64,000 bases of DNA from Gordius sp. MW1 (Eukaryota > Nematomorpha > Gordioida > Gordea > Gordiidae). Shown here piece by piece: positions 54,286-64,000 of this stretch. The stretch covers positions 33,046,001 through 33,110,000 of the forward strand of contig OZ038526.1 in the NCBI GenBank assembly GCA_964036665.1. The letters are read 5' to 3'. Position 1 is the stretch's first letter. Each line of letters begins with the position of its first letter. The notes beneath the pieces are model-generated. The model searched no databases, was not told the DNA's origin, and saw nothing but the letters and a program-made list of their open reading frames with translations. The position numbers and the translations under genes were made by a program.

Positions 54286-54665
54286 AAAGTCGACGTTCCA
54301 GTGGACTTTGAACAACCAGTGTTCTATCTTTGCAGGAGAGATGCCGTTAGCACAAATAAAATGAGCATAAGATGAATTAAACAAATGGTTTAAGAATAGT
54401 ATCATTGAACAGAAATTCCAGTTTTGCGAACTCTTTGGTGCCAGTTAAAAGTAGCGATGGCATCCCTTGATTGTGTATGGAATATTGCTGTACAGTTATA
54501 AAAGATGCCAAGGGACCTCTGTACTCTTTCCAATAATATATAATTTATTAAATAAACGTTACAGAGAATATTGTTTTTAGAAGATAGATTCCGTGAATCC
54601 ATCTTAGAGCAAATCCGGTTATGAACTGATGTTTTAAGACGCACAAAGATTTATTTAATATCAGC
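54285..54665 (+). pseudogene. Ty3/gypsy-like pol relic, copy 2 partner
   Basis: Aligns with 33100-33346 plus 34512-34640 (shared GATGAATTAAACAAATGGTT-like, TGATTGTGTATGGAATA and AAGATTTATTTAATATC-like pieces) with no hAT element between. Too decayed for confident residues beyond IYNLLNKRYREYCF. Confidence 0.5.
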
Positions 54666-54669
54666 CGCA

Positions 54670-55200
54670 CGGGGAGATCTGCACGGGTCGCCAGAAGTAT
54701 TAGGTCCGACCCGAATTTAACCGAAACTAACCAGTTATTAAATATGATTTTAAAAATTAAATTCTATATAAACCAAATTTATTGATTCAGCATGCAATAT
54801 AAAGCTTATTTCTGCCCCCTCCCTTTTAATAATTTTATATATTGCACACTTTATTCTAGTTTTATTTGAAAACGTGGCTATTAATATATTTTATCCATAA
54901 AATAAGTAAAAAATGAAAAGGCTAATTAGTTTTAAACTGTTTGAAAAAAAATATCTTGTTTAAATTAAATTTTTGAGTTAAAATGTTTAAGAAAGTGTGA
55001 CGAGAAAAATATTCTATTTATTCCAAACTTAACCTTCTCTAAAATTTTCGTAACAGGGAAGAATATCAATTTTGCAAGGCTCTGGCGGCACGCATTAGAT
55101 TTTAATGGCGCGGCGCCGTCTTCCATAAGTTCATAAATCCATGAAACATCTATCCCCACAATTATTATAAATTATGATCAATATTAATAAAATAAGGATT
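54670..55200. mobile_element. Old CGGGC-ended hAT relic (copy 2 side)
   Basis: Starts ATCTGCACGGGTCGCCAGAA in the same position as 34645 in copy 1. The right part around 55080-55125 (GGCGGCACGC, GCGCGGCGCCG) is GC-rich. No transposase recognised. Confidence 0.45.
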
Positions 55201-55857
55201 TATCGGTTTTTTATTCGAAGCCAAACTCATTGGCTTTAAGAAGTTTCATGATTTTGAATTGCTTAAGATATTAAGAATTTGTTTAAATACTTAAAAAATT
55301 TATTGCATAAATTATAGGTCAAAACACATCTCTGATATATATACATATATTGTAGTACAAATGCTAATCAGAAGGGCATCAACTTGAAATTCGTTAAAAA
55401 AAGTTATATCATTTTAGTAATTAATATTTAAAAAAAACCAGGGTAAATAATATTATGTATATTGGCTTCAAATTTTCAGAATTTCATTTATATCTAAAAT
55501 TTATTTTACGAATTTAATTTGTCGGGCACATGAAAAATAATGCGTGATCAACAATAATACATTTAGCATTTAATTATTATTAATAACTATAATCGCGTAA
55601 ATTATAAGTAATGGAATTTAAAATCGGCCTTAAATTCTCTTTTAGAAACTTATTCTTACCCTCGGGTCGCTTTCCAGGGACATCAGAGCCTAAGGGGTCA
55701 CCAAAATATTCTCCCCTGTCGGTCCAAAGCGGCTTAATCTCTATCTTAAAAGTTAGAATGGGATGTCTGTCTACACATTGGTAAACAATTTTAACGCTTA
55801 TTTTAATTTTGGTATTTTCGAGACATTAAAGGTGTTGTAAAAGTGTGTACCCGAGAC

Positions 55858-57948
55858 TGATGTTTCGATCTCGTCTAGGCTTAGAAAAGTATCGGTCTAG
55901 TCTCGACGGAAATCTAGACATGTCTGGACTTAGATTTTTTGATTTATAACATTTTTTCTTTATTTATTTAAATTATTAAATGAAAATTTAAGATAAAATA
56001 AATGGGCAAATTATTTATTTTATTCAAAAAACCTGTCATTAACATCGCTTTTACACTATTTAACCCGAAAGTTTATAGTAATTACCAATTAATAAAAAGC
56101 GCACTTTCTATAAAATGTGCAACTTTTTTTAAAATATTAAATTTTTACATTTGTATTAAAGTTATAATTTATTTATATTTAGCTTAGTTACATATTTGAA
56201 TAAGCAAAAATCCATGGTTAGCATTGGAAAAAAATAATGACATTCGATGAACAATTTTAGAAGAGTTTTAGCTCCCCTATAATAACCATCATCAGTTCGT
56301 TCCTGTATTGCATGTTTAAGATTTTTTCACAGAGACGAGGAGATATTCCCTATCATTATTCATACACCGTTGCAAAGGCACTAATAAAGAATCAGTGTTA
56401 CTTAATAGGATCGTTTCAGATTCAATAAATTACACCTATTTAATTTCTGAGAAATATTTTACATTCAAAAAGTTAACGCGATTATATTTTAATGTAGGAC
56501 CTTGTTTAAATAACTTCGCCATAAAATATTTTTTAATTATAATAAAGCTTAAGCCTATGTATGTTAGTGTATTGCAAAATCGCCACATTTGCAGAAAATA
56601 CAGTGGGTTATGCACCCGCCATGTATAGCTTTGTGAAAGGCAATGTATCTGAATGGCAGAACAAATGCATAATATGATTAATGTCATGTGAATTTTTATA
56701 GCCTGAGTTCATTAGAAATTCTTGCCAGATTCAATTTTATCTATTCTGGTCTTAACGAATAGTGATAAATGCTTTTTAAACAATTGCTCAGTACGACAGG
56801 CACAGAAATCGCTAGGGCGCTCTAAACATTTAGCCAAAGTCATATAAATATTTTCTTAAATTAACCACCGACAATATTTTCACATTATAGAGGATGGTGT
56901 AATCATTGCAAAATTTGAAGATGTTTTAGTTATGAATGTCATTGTTTAAAATCGGTGGGTTTGGATTGATAACGTAGGGAGATTATACAATGACATTCAC
57001 ATTATTGGATTGAATATTTAATATTATAGGTTTTAGTTATATATTCTATTTTATCAAAACTCATTAAGTTTGTATGTTTATATCATATATTATCGCTAGG
57101 TTATTGTGAATTATGTAAATTTAAAAAGAATTAATGTTTAATTATTAGATTTTATTATTATTCTTTATTATTAAATGGAATTTTCAATCTTACCTTAAAT
57201 CTCCGTTTAGTATTCATTTATCCTTTACTTAAATATACGATGCCCAAGAATCGGCGAATAAGATAATACTCGAAAGAATCTTAATTAATATAAGAACAAA
57301 AAGAAAGATGAGTATCAAGCGCGGATTGACATCATATGATTAATATGAACAAAAGAATCCCATAAAGAAAAGAAACGCGTTTGTATTACTACGCGTCTAT
57401 AAATAAATCCGAGCTAAATAATGATGGTTATAATATATCGCGTAAAGAGCAATGGGGGGAGAGAGACTACGCGTATACATAAAGATGCATATACATTAGA
57501 CACTAATAAATAAGAGAGAGAGATGAGAGGGGAGTGCAGCTAGTCTTGCTGCGTAGATGGATGAGAGGGAGTCGTGTAGTAAGACTACAACAGTTATAAA
57601 TATGTATAAAATATTACCTATTAATGTGTGCTCTTAGGGCCACTCATATTTTGTAAACAAGCTAAATTTATTAAATCGGAAATTTACGGGGAAGTAGATC
57701 TAATATTATTCAATGTATCATATTATAATAATTTGCCTATAACATTCTAAATGTGCATCTTACAAAATACAAATAACTGACTTTATATTATGATAGTCGA
57801 TAGAAAAAATTTTAAGTCGAGATCTCGCCTGTATTCCGCCTCGAAGCCAAAACTCTCGTGTCAATCTCGGCTTAAATTTACAAATTCTCATCTTAATTTT
57901 TCGAGACGAGACAAGGCGAGACCAAGATTTTCGCCGGAATTATCACTA
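55858..57948. mobile_element. GTCTCG-type hAT element, 2.1 kb, decayed
   Basis: Starts TGATGTTTCGATCTCGTCTA and ends with the inverted TTTTCGCCGGAATTATCACTA. Flanks CCCGAGAC and ACCGAAAC agree at 6 of 8 positions. Same family as 33347-34511 but with a longer, AT-rich interior and a purine-rich GAGAGAGAGATGAGAGGGGA stretch near 57515. No transposase frame is recognisable. Confidence 0.7.
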
Positions 57949-58336
57949 ACCGAAACAATGCAAAAATATCAAGCGATGTCATTAAGTTGACATGTGTCGC
58001 AGAGGTATTACTTGGCGGAATTGTATGCAATTGTAGTGTATGCTTAATACAATGTTCACAGTTTATCTAATTTGAATACACCCGATAGTTTAACAACAGT
58101 TTGTCATTTTGAATTCTTTGTTGCCAATTTGATTACAATATTATGTAACTTTTGTTATTATAAACACTTGAATATTTTCTATATGTGTTAGTCATTAGTC
58201 TTGTGTTTTGTCCCTGCGAATACGTTACAATAATTAATAATAGTGTGGAAAATACAAACGGCGGAATTGGATCAGGGTTGATCTTATTATATATTAATGG
58301 AATATATTGAGGATTTATAATTTCACATTAAATTAC

Positions 58337-59265
58337 ACAGGTCAACAAAAAAAATAACCGGAAAACGGTCAACATATTCCGATAGAGTTTTTTGTGGTGA
58401 ACATAAATATGTTTTTCGTTTTTTTCCTATACGCCAAGTTTTTTAGATATTTCGATTCTAAGTTGCGAAAATGACCGTTTTTGACCCTTTTCGATGCTCA
58501 ATAGAGCGATATTGAATGGCTAAATTTTTTTTTAACCTCTAAGTGGTAGAACCAACTTAGGGAAAAACATTGAAAAAAAATTTTCCCTATTGTTTTTAAT
58601 TTTTCCATTATATCGAAATTCAATTAGTCCCTATGCGAAGCGGCATCATTTGAGCCTCCCTCCCTCTCTATCTAATTGGGTTTATAATACTTTACTCTTG
58701 GTGCATGTGAGTGATTGATGGAAGATGTGGGGGTGTGGGTGTGTAAGAGTACTCCCGTAATACGAGCTATTCCTCTAGTAGAGAGGGGGGATGACAGGCG
58801 TAGTAGTAGGAATAGTTCGTATTAACCCACTACTCTTGCACCCACCACACTCATTAGTCACTTACATGCACTAAGGGTATAGTGTTATATAAGCACATAA
58901 GCCTATTAGAGAGAGAGGGAGGGAGGCTCAAAGGAAGCCGCGATTTCGCATAGGGACCAATTGCATTTTTGATATATATTAAAAAGTAAAAACAATAGGG
59001 AAAAAATCATATTTCAATGTTTTACCCTAAGTTGGTTCTACCACTTAGAGGTTAAAAAAAATGTTTTTAGCTATTCAATATCGCTCTATTGAGCATCAAA
59101 AAGGGTCAAAAACGATCATTTTCGCAACTTTGAATCGAAATATCTAAAAAACTTAACGTATAGGAAAAAAACAAAAAACATATTTGTGTTCATCACAAAA
59201 AACTCTATCGGAATATGTTGACCGTTTCCCGGTTATTTACACAAGATCATTATTTGTTGACTAGT
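58337..59265. mobile_element. Foldback element, ~0.93 kb
   Basis: Ends CACAGGTCAACAAAAAAAAT and TTTGTTGACTAGTG. The arms pair over ~430 bp (GGTCAACATATTCCGATAGA with TCTATCGGAATATGTTGACC), with the centre near 58800. The middle is a CT/GA-rich inverted pair (CCTCCCTCCCTCTCTATCTA and its complement). The terminal motif resembles the CACAGGTCTACAAA family. Confidence 0.85.
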
Positions 59266-60701
59266 GTTATCAATGTTCCTATAACTTGTCAAAGGCAATT
59301 AAATTTGTAAAAAAATTTAAGAGCCGGGTCTAACAGTTATATCTAAGTAAGGGCGGGCTTAAAGAGCATGAAGAATGCAGACGGGCTCGGGTCGGCCTGT
59401 AAGTTTATAAACCAGATACGGGGAGCAAGCCTTCTAGAAAGTGCCCATTGCAGACGTTACATAAGGAAAACGAATTTATTTAAACGATTTGGTTTTCATT
59501 CATGTGATGTGCTCAAATGACTATTTGTTTCATATTTCTTAGATTGAAAACTGATATAACAAGTCAGCTTAGGTATTGTCGAGTGCAAATGACATGCACT
59601 TGCCCATAAATGTTAAGTTCCAGTAGCACAAACATAGCTTAAATTTTGATTATCACTAATTCATATTTAAGTGAACATGTAATTTGATTTAACTCCTTTG
59701 ACCACCTACTACTAAAAAATATATATTGAAATTATTTAGTCTCGTTCCGAACATATTGCAATATATAATGCCTTATATAATACCCTATATAATAGCGCCT
59801 ATTATTTATCCAGACTTTCTATTTTTGGGTTTATTTTTTTATCCCTGTTTGAAACTTAAATGTCTTAATCTCATTGCAATTTCGTTTAATTCATCTTAAG
59901 GTTGGAAAAAGGGTAGTAAACAAATTATAAGCAATGCACAGAAGGGAGGCCTGCACGGGTGAGCTGTACCTGACTCGACCCCAGGTCGGGTCGGGTCTTG
60001 ATCGGGAAATTTAAAATGCTTTCGTGTCAGGTTCGTGTTTAAAACGCTTTTGAGTTGGGTTCGGGTTAAAAATTTATAAAAGCTTTCAGGTCGGGTCTGA
60101 CTGGGGTTAAAATTTCAAAATGCTTACAGGTCGGGTTGAAAGTTATGAATTTCATAGGAACGCTTACAAAATAGGCAAAAGATATTTATTCACCCACTAT
60201 CTTATTAAATAACTAGAGTCAATATCAAAACAATGCTTAGTTTTAATCCTACTTTTTTCACTTAATTTTATTGTTTGAACACTAATTTTAAATTTAATTT
60301 TGACTTAAGTTACACAATAAAGTATTAATTTAAGATTAAAAAATAAAGAGAATCTACCAAATAATTAAACTATTTAACATTGACAAATTATTTATAATTT
60401 TACTTACGCCCTTATAATTAATATAAATTTTAAAATTCGTAAATTCCGAAACGAAAAATATTTCATACATAAAATAGGGTAATAAAAATCACGCGAAGAA
60501 TAAAATTAAAATTACGACTACTAAATTATATATCGAGGAACTAAAGAAAATATATATAAACGCATGTTTGCTGGATCATTCTAATTCACCATCTGGTTTC
60601 CATACGAACTTACAACGCGATGTAATTAAACAAACGCGATTAATGGGGAGGGGGCCAAGTACAAAGAAAATAGGTATTTTGTTTATACACGAGAAACTGA
60701 T

Positions 60702-61160
60702 CAGAGACCAGATTTGCCCGGCCCGGCCCGCTGCCCGCCCGGCCCACGGGGCCGGGCCAGGCCGGGCAAAGGCCCTAAATTTTAACTTTCGGGCGGGCCC
60801 GTGCTGGCACCTTAACAAGATTCGGGCAATTCGGGCTCAATTTTGTTTTTAAAATAATTTATTATATTGTTTTTGTGTATAGTTTGCCACTTTTTTAATT
60901 GATTTCATAATGTTTGTTAATCCTAGTTCTAATTTATAAAAAATCCAAAATTAAGATAAAATTTTTAAAAAATATAACGATTTTAGTGCTAAAAATTTTA
61001 AAACACACAATTTCGGGCCGGGCAGTTCGGGCAGCTGGGATGATTCGGGCATTGCCGGGCGGACACATAGAAGGGTTCGGGCGGGCTCGGGCTGGCAGAT
61101 TAATTATAAAATCGGGCCGGGCCGGGTTCGGGCAGAAAAATTCTAACAAATCTGACCTCT
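60702..61160. mobile_element. CGGGC-ended hAT MITE, ~459 bp
   Basis: Begins CAGAGACCAGATTTGCCCGG and ends CAAATCTGACCTCT. Flanks AAACTGAT (60694-60701) and AACTGAT (61161-61167) match over 7 bp. Same family as 27959-28369. The terminal CCCGGCCCGGCCCGC blocks are among the most GC-rich DNA in the window. Confidence 0.88.
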
Positions 61161-61302
61161 AACTGATAATGTCAAGCGGCATTTTACAGAGAGGGGGGGG
61201 GGGAGTGGCAATAAACCAACGATAACAGATAAGTAAAATACATCAACAATTAATATTTTAATGTTCTGATAAGCATGCTACTTTTAAAATTCATTTTACT
61301 TT

Positions 61303-61504
61303 CAGGCGCGTAGCCAAGATTTTCACAAGGGGGGGGGGGGGGGAATCTGGCAAAAAAAAATTTTACAACGCCTTTTGTCAAAAATTAAATCAGATGTATA
61401 TACATGTTTCTAGGTTTTTATAAGTGTCTTAAAGTCTTTGATGTAACTAAATTATAATATTTTAACCCATATAATTTAGTTATAAATCCTTATTTATGCC
61501 ACTG
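61303..61504. mobile_element. GCGTAGCCA/poly-G MITE, 202 bp
   Basis: Begins CAGGCGCGTAGCCAAGATTT and ends TTATTTATGCCACTG. It is flanked by a perfect 8-bp duplication TTTACTTT (61295-61302 and 61505-61512). A G run lies at 61330-61345. The interior TTTCTAGGTTTTTATAAGTG is shared with 21612-21640. Confidence 0.9.
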
Positions 61505-62205
61505 TTTACTTTTAATATATAGTATTCAAGTTTTATACGCATACAATTTTATAATTCTATATGAAGAGTTGAGGTGGAGTTGTTATACTTTCTTATTAAA
61601 AATTTTAGGTTTATGACATTTGAGAAATTCGGAGAGTCTCTTTCTGTCAATATTCCCTTTAGCGCTATAAGCTCGTAGATTTCTGGCTTTCCCTCCTTCT
61701 TCTTCAATTATAACGAGAGGCCGAATTTGCGACCCAATAATAAATCGTTCTTATTAATTTAGTTCTCAAAATATGCAGTACCAATTTGGATCTTAAAGCT
61801 GGCACTTTAATTTAACAAATAAATTATACACACAGCAGTTTCTCAACTCTTGGGTAGGATCGGGTGGGTATAAAGTATAAAACGCTTTCGTGTCGTGTCT
61901 GGTTCGGGTTAAAAAATGTGGCAAGGCTCTAATCCTCTGCTACCTTTCATATTTTTTTATTAATTGTGGTCCCTCAATTTATGGAATCTTATAAAAGTGG
62001 CCTGAGATGCAACGCATAGCAAAAACTGAGGTTTAATTCGAATTTAAATAATACTGACCACAAAATAACTATAATTAATGATTTGGATAGATTATGCTAT
62101 TCAAATAAATAAAGTATGACAAGTTATTTAATCATAAATTGACCAGTGACTTATACGACATAGGATGAGCAGCTGACAAGTAGTGACAACTGCAGTGTCA
62201 GCATG

Positions 62206-62319
62206 CCCTGAATCTAATCGATATTCTTGGAAACGAAATTCCATTCATTCCATTCTAAGATTCCCTGAATTAAATCGATCTTCTTGGAAACTAAATTCCA
62301 TTCATTCCATTCTAAGATC
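62206..62319. repeat. 57-bp tandem duplication
   Basis: Two copies of a unit containing TTCTTGGAAAC and ATTCCATTCATTCCATTCTA, starting at 62206 and 62263. It lies next to the GGAC-type module. 61931-62205 shows no gene. Confidence 0.8.
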
Positions 62320-62334
62320 TTCCAAGAAGATTAT

Positions 62335-62660
62335 CGATTTTTCCAAAAAGAATGATCATGTATTTTATTATAGCTTTATTAATTGCTATGCAATTTATGG
62401 GCTCGTTTTTTGTTGTCCGTCCGTCCGTCCGTCCGTCTGTCTGTCCGTCTGTCTGTCCGTCTGTCTGTCTGTCCGTCCATCCCTATCTATTTGCATTGGG
62501 TATATTAGGTTATCGATTTTTTAAATTAATCCATGAGAAAGAGGTGCCCCACCCCTCATCTCTATCTCCCTCGCTGTGTTATTTTTTAAATTAATGCATA
62601 AGAGGTGCCCCACCCCTCATCTCTATCTCCCTCGGTGTGTTATATATAAGATTTGTTAAA
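62335..62660. repeat. Inverted copy of the left-edge GGAC/CT-rich module
   Basis: Contains AATTGCTATGCAATTTATGG, a GTCC/GTCT microsatellite (62416-62476), TTTGCATTGGGTATATTAGG and two copies of the CCCTCATCTCTATCTCCCTC minisatellite. Same order as 1290-1795 read on the opposite strand. Confidence 0.85.
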
Positions 62661-62885
62661 TTATCTATTATATAATAAACATAAATATAGTTATATAATA
62701 AACATAAATAAAAGTTGTTTACTTTTACTTTTAATTGCTATGCAATTTAACTAGTTTTTGTTATATAATAAACATAGATAAAAGTTGTTTACTTTTAATG
62801 CTATGCAATTTAACTAGTTATATAATAAACATAAATAAAAGTTGTTTACTTTTTAATTGCTATGCAATTTAACTAGTTTTGGGGT
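62661..62885. repeat. ~62-bp tandem repeat
   Basis: About three and a half units of ATATAATAAACATAAATAAA, GTTGTTTACTTTTAA and TTGCTATGCAATTTAACTAG. One more unit is inserted inside the satellite array at 63108-63166. Confidence 0.85.
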
Positions 62886-63860
62886 TAGAATCCCGGAGTT
62901 TTTTAGACTCTTATGATTGTTCTTGTTACTATCATTGATAATAAGAATTTTTGGCCGTCCGCTGGCTGCTGACCAATGAAAAAATGACCATTGGCCAAAA
63001 TGTGAATCGAAATTATTTTTTTCGTTTTTTTTTGACTATTATGATTGTTCCTGTTTCTACCATTGCTATTATGACTTTTTGGCCGTCCGCTGGCTGCTGA
63101 CCAATGTTATATAATAAACATAAATAAAAGTTGTTTACTTTTAATTGCTATGCAATTTAACTAGTTTTTGGGTTAGAATCCCGGAGTTTTTTTGACTCTT
63201 ATGATTGTTCTTGTTACTATCATTGATAATAAGACTTTTTGGCCGTCCGATGGCTGCTGACCAATGAAAAAAGACCATTGGCCAAAATGTGAATCCGAGT
63301 TTATTTTTTCGTTTTTTTTGACTATTATGATTGTTCCTGTTACTACCATTGCTATTATGACTTTTTGGCCGTCCGCTGGCTCCTGACCGATTGAAAAAAT
63401 GACCATATGTGAATCGAAATTATTTTTTTCGTTTTTTTTTGACTATTATGATTGTTCCTGTTCCTACCATTGCTATTATGACTTTTTGGCCGTCCGCTGG
63501 CTGCTGACCAATGGAATAAAATGACCATTGGCCAAAATGTGATTCGAAAACTTTTTTTTCGTTTTTTTTTGACTATTATGAATTTATATCCACTTTTACC
63601 GTGTCCTGGCTGCTGACCAATGGAAAAAATGACCATTGGCCAAAATGTGATTCGAAAATACTTTTTTCGTTTTTTTTTTACTCTTATGAATTTATATCCA
63701 CTTTTACCGTGTGCTGGCTGCTGACCAATGGAAAAAAATGACCATTGGCCAAAGTGAGCATCAAAATTTTTTTTCCGTTTTTTTGGCTATCATTGACTTA
63801 TAGAGTATCTGTTGGTACTGACCAATAGAGAAATAGTGACCATTGGCCAAATTTTTGATT
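62885..63860. repeat. Inverted ~128-bp satellite array
   Basis: About seven units of the reverse complement of the 1-1210 satellite (GGCCGTCCGCTGGCTGCTGA, then ACCATTGGCCAAAATGTGA), interrupted at 63108-63166. Units become diverged towards the right, as they do towards the left edge in the other array. 63861-64000 shows nothing identifiable. Confidence 0.92.
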
Positions 63861-64000
63861 TTTTTAATTAAAAATTGTTCAAATTCAACAAAAAATTTCT
63901 CCCAACAATTCTGCAAATTCTTAACATTGTGTTGTTTTATAATATAATGTTTATTAGACCCATAATCACTAAAGGCCATAAAAACTAATGTAATACGCAA

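Larger units (their letters stand above)
37560..55810. repeat. Segmental duplication, copy 2
   Basis: Partner of 21960-36250, in tandem and in the same orientation. It is about 4 kb longer. The 8.2-kb transposon composite in intron 5 more than accounts for the gain, and MITEs unique to copy 1 (27711, 27959, 28665, 29593, 33347) make up the rest of the difference. Confidence 0.8.
59948..61930. mobile_element. CGGGT-rich hAT relic with two nested MITEs
   Basis: The left end GCCTGCACGGGTGAGCTGTA with GGTCGGGTCGGGT subrepeats pairs with a right part (61850-61930) carrying GGATCGGGTGGGT and AAACGCTTTCGTGTC. Two younger MITEs sit inside (60702-61160 and 61303-61504). The preceding stretch 59266-59947 holds only a fragment with similar CGGGCTCGGGTCGG sequence (59340-59400) and no gene. 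Confidence 0.55.

Noticed and set aside
62183-62594. Plus-strand frames with repeated CLSVCLSVRPS-like text
   Set aside because: Translation of the GTCC/GTCT microsatellite.

Overview
This is a eukaryotic, almost certainly invertebrate, nuclear window. It is very AT-rich, its only convincing cellular genes are split by introns with GT...AG borders, and most of the DNA is transposon debris: hAT elements and their MITEs, restriction-endonuclease-type LINE fragments, LTR-retrotransposon pieces, foldbacks and minisatellites. I cannot name the species. I see no bacterial operons, CRISPR arrays, rRNA genes or tRNA genes.

Layout. 1-1795: a ~128-bp satellite array and a dispersed GGAC/CT-rich unit. 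1797-3113: LINE 3' fragment. 3763-12884: MITEs, a decayed hAT, a 2.6-kb near-perfect palindrome (6473-9090) and a 111-bp tandem array. 12955-14980: an AT-rich direct duplication. 14985-19260: two more LINE fragments, one split by a hAT remnant with a perfect 8-bp target duplication. 19570-21750: nested MITEs and a fourth LINE piece. 21960-36250 and 37560-55810: two copies of an old segmental duplication, each with one gene on the minus strand. 55858-61930: hAT relics and foldbacks. 62206-63860: the same satellite and GGAC unit as at the left edge, inverted.

Genes. By comparing the two copies I derived a nine-exon model for each: 22855-31899 (about 1,260 aa) and 38047-53704 (about 1,236 aa). 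Every exon pair matches in phase. Exons 1, 2, 4, 7 and 9 have identical lengths, and exons 3, 5, 6 and 8 differ only by multiples of three. Both reading frames therefore look intact and probably functional. The protein has a conserved helical N-terminal half, a very lysine-rich and probably disordered middle (exon 8), and a conserved C-terminal tail with a SUMO-interaction-like motif. I do not recognise the family.

Mobile elements dominate the differences between the copies. Intron 5 of copy 2 holds an 8.2-kb composite (42224-50432) flanked by the 8-bp duplication ATATTAAC. It contains two nearly identical hAT copies in inverted orientation, and the second carries a young LTR retrotransposon (44554-47979, two 763-bp LTRs, target duplication TTATG). 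Target-site duplications elsewhere allow the insertions to be ordered relative to the gene duplication.
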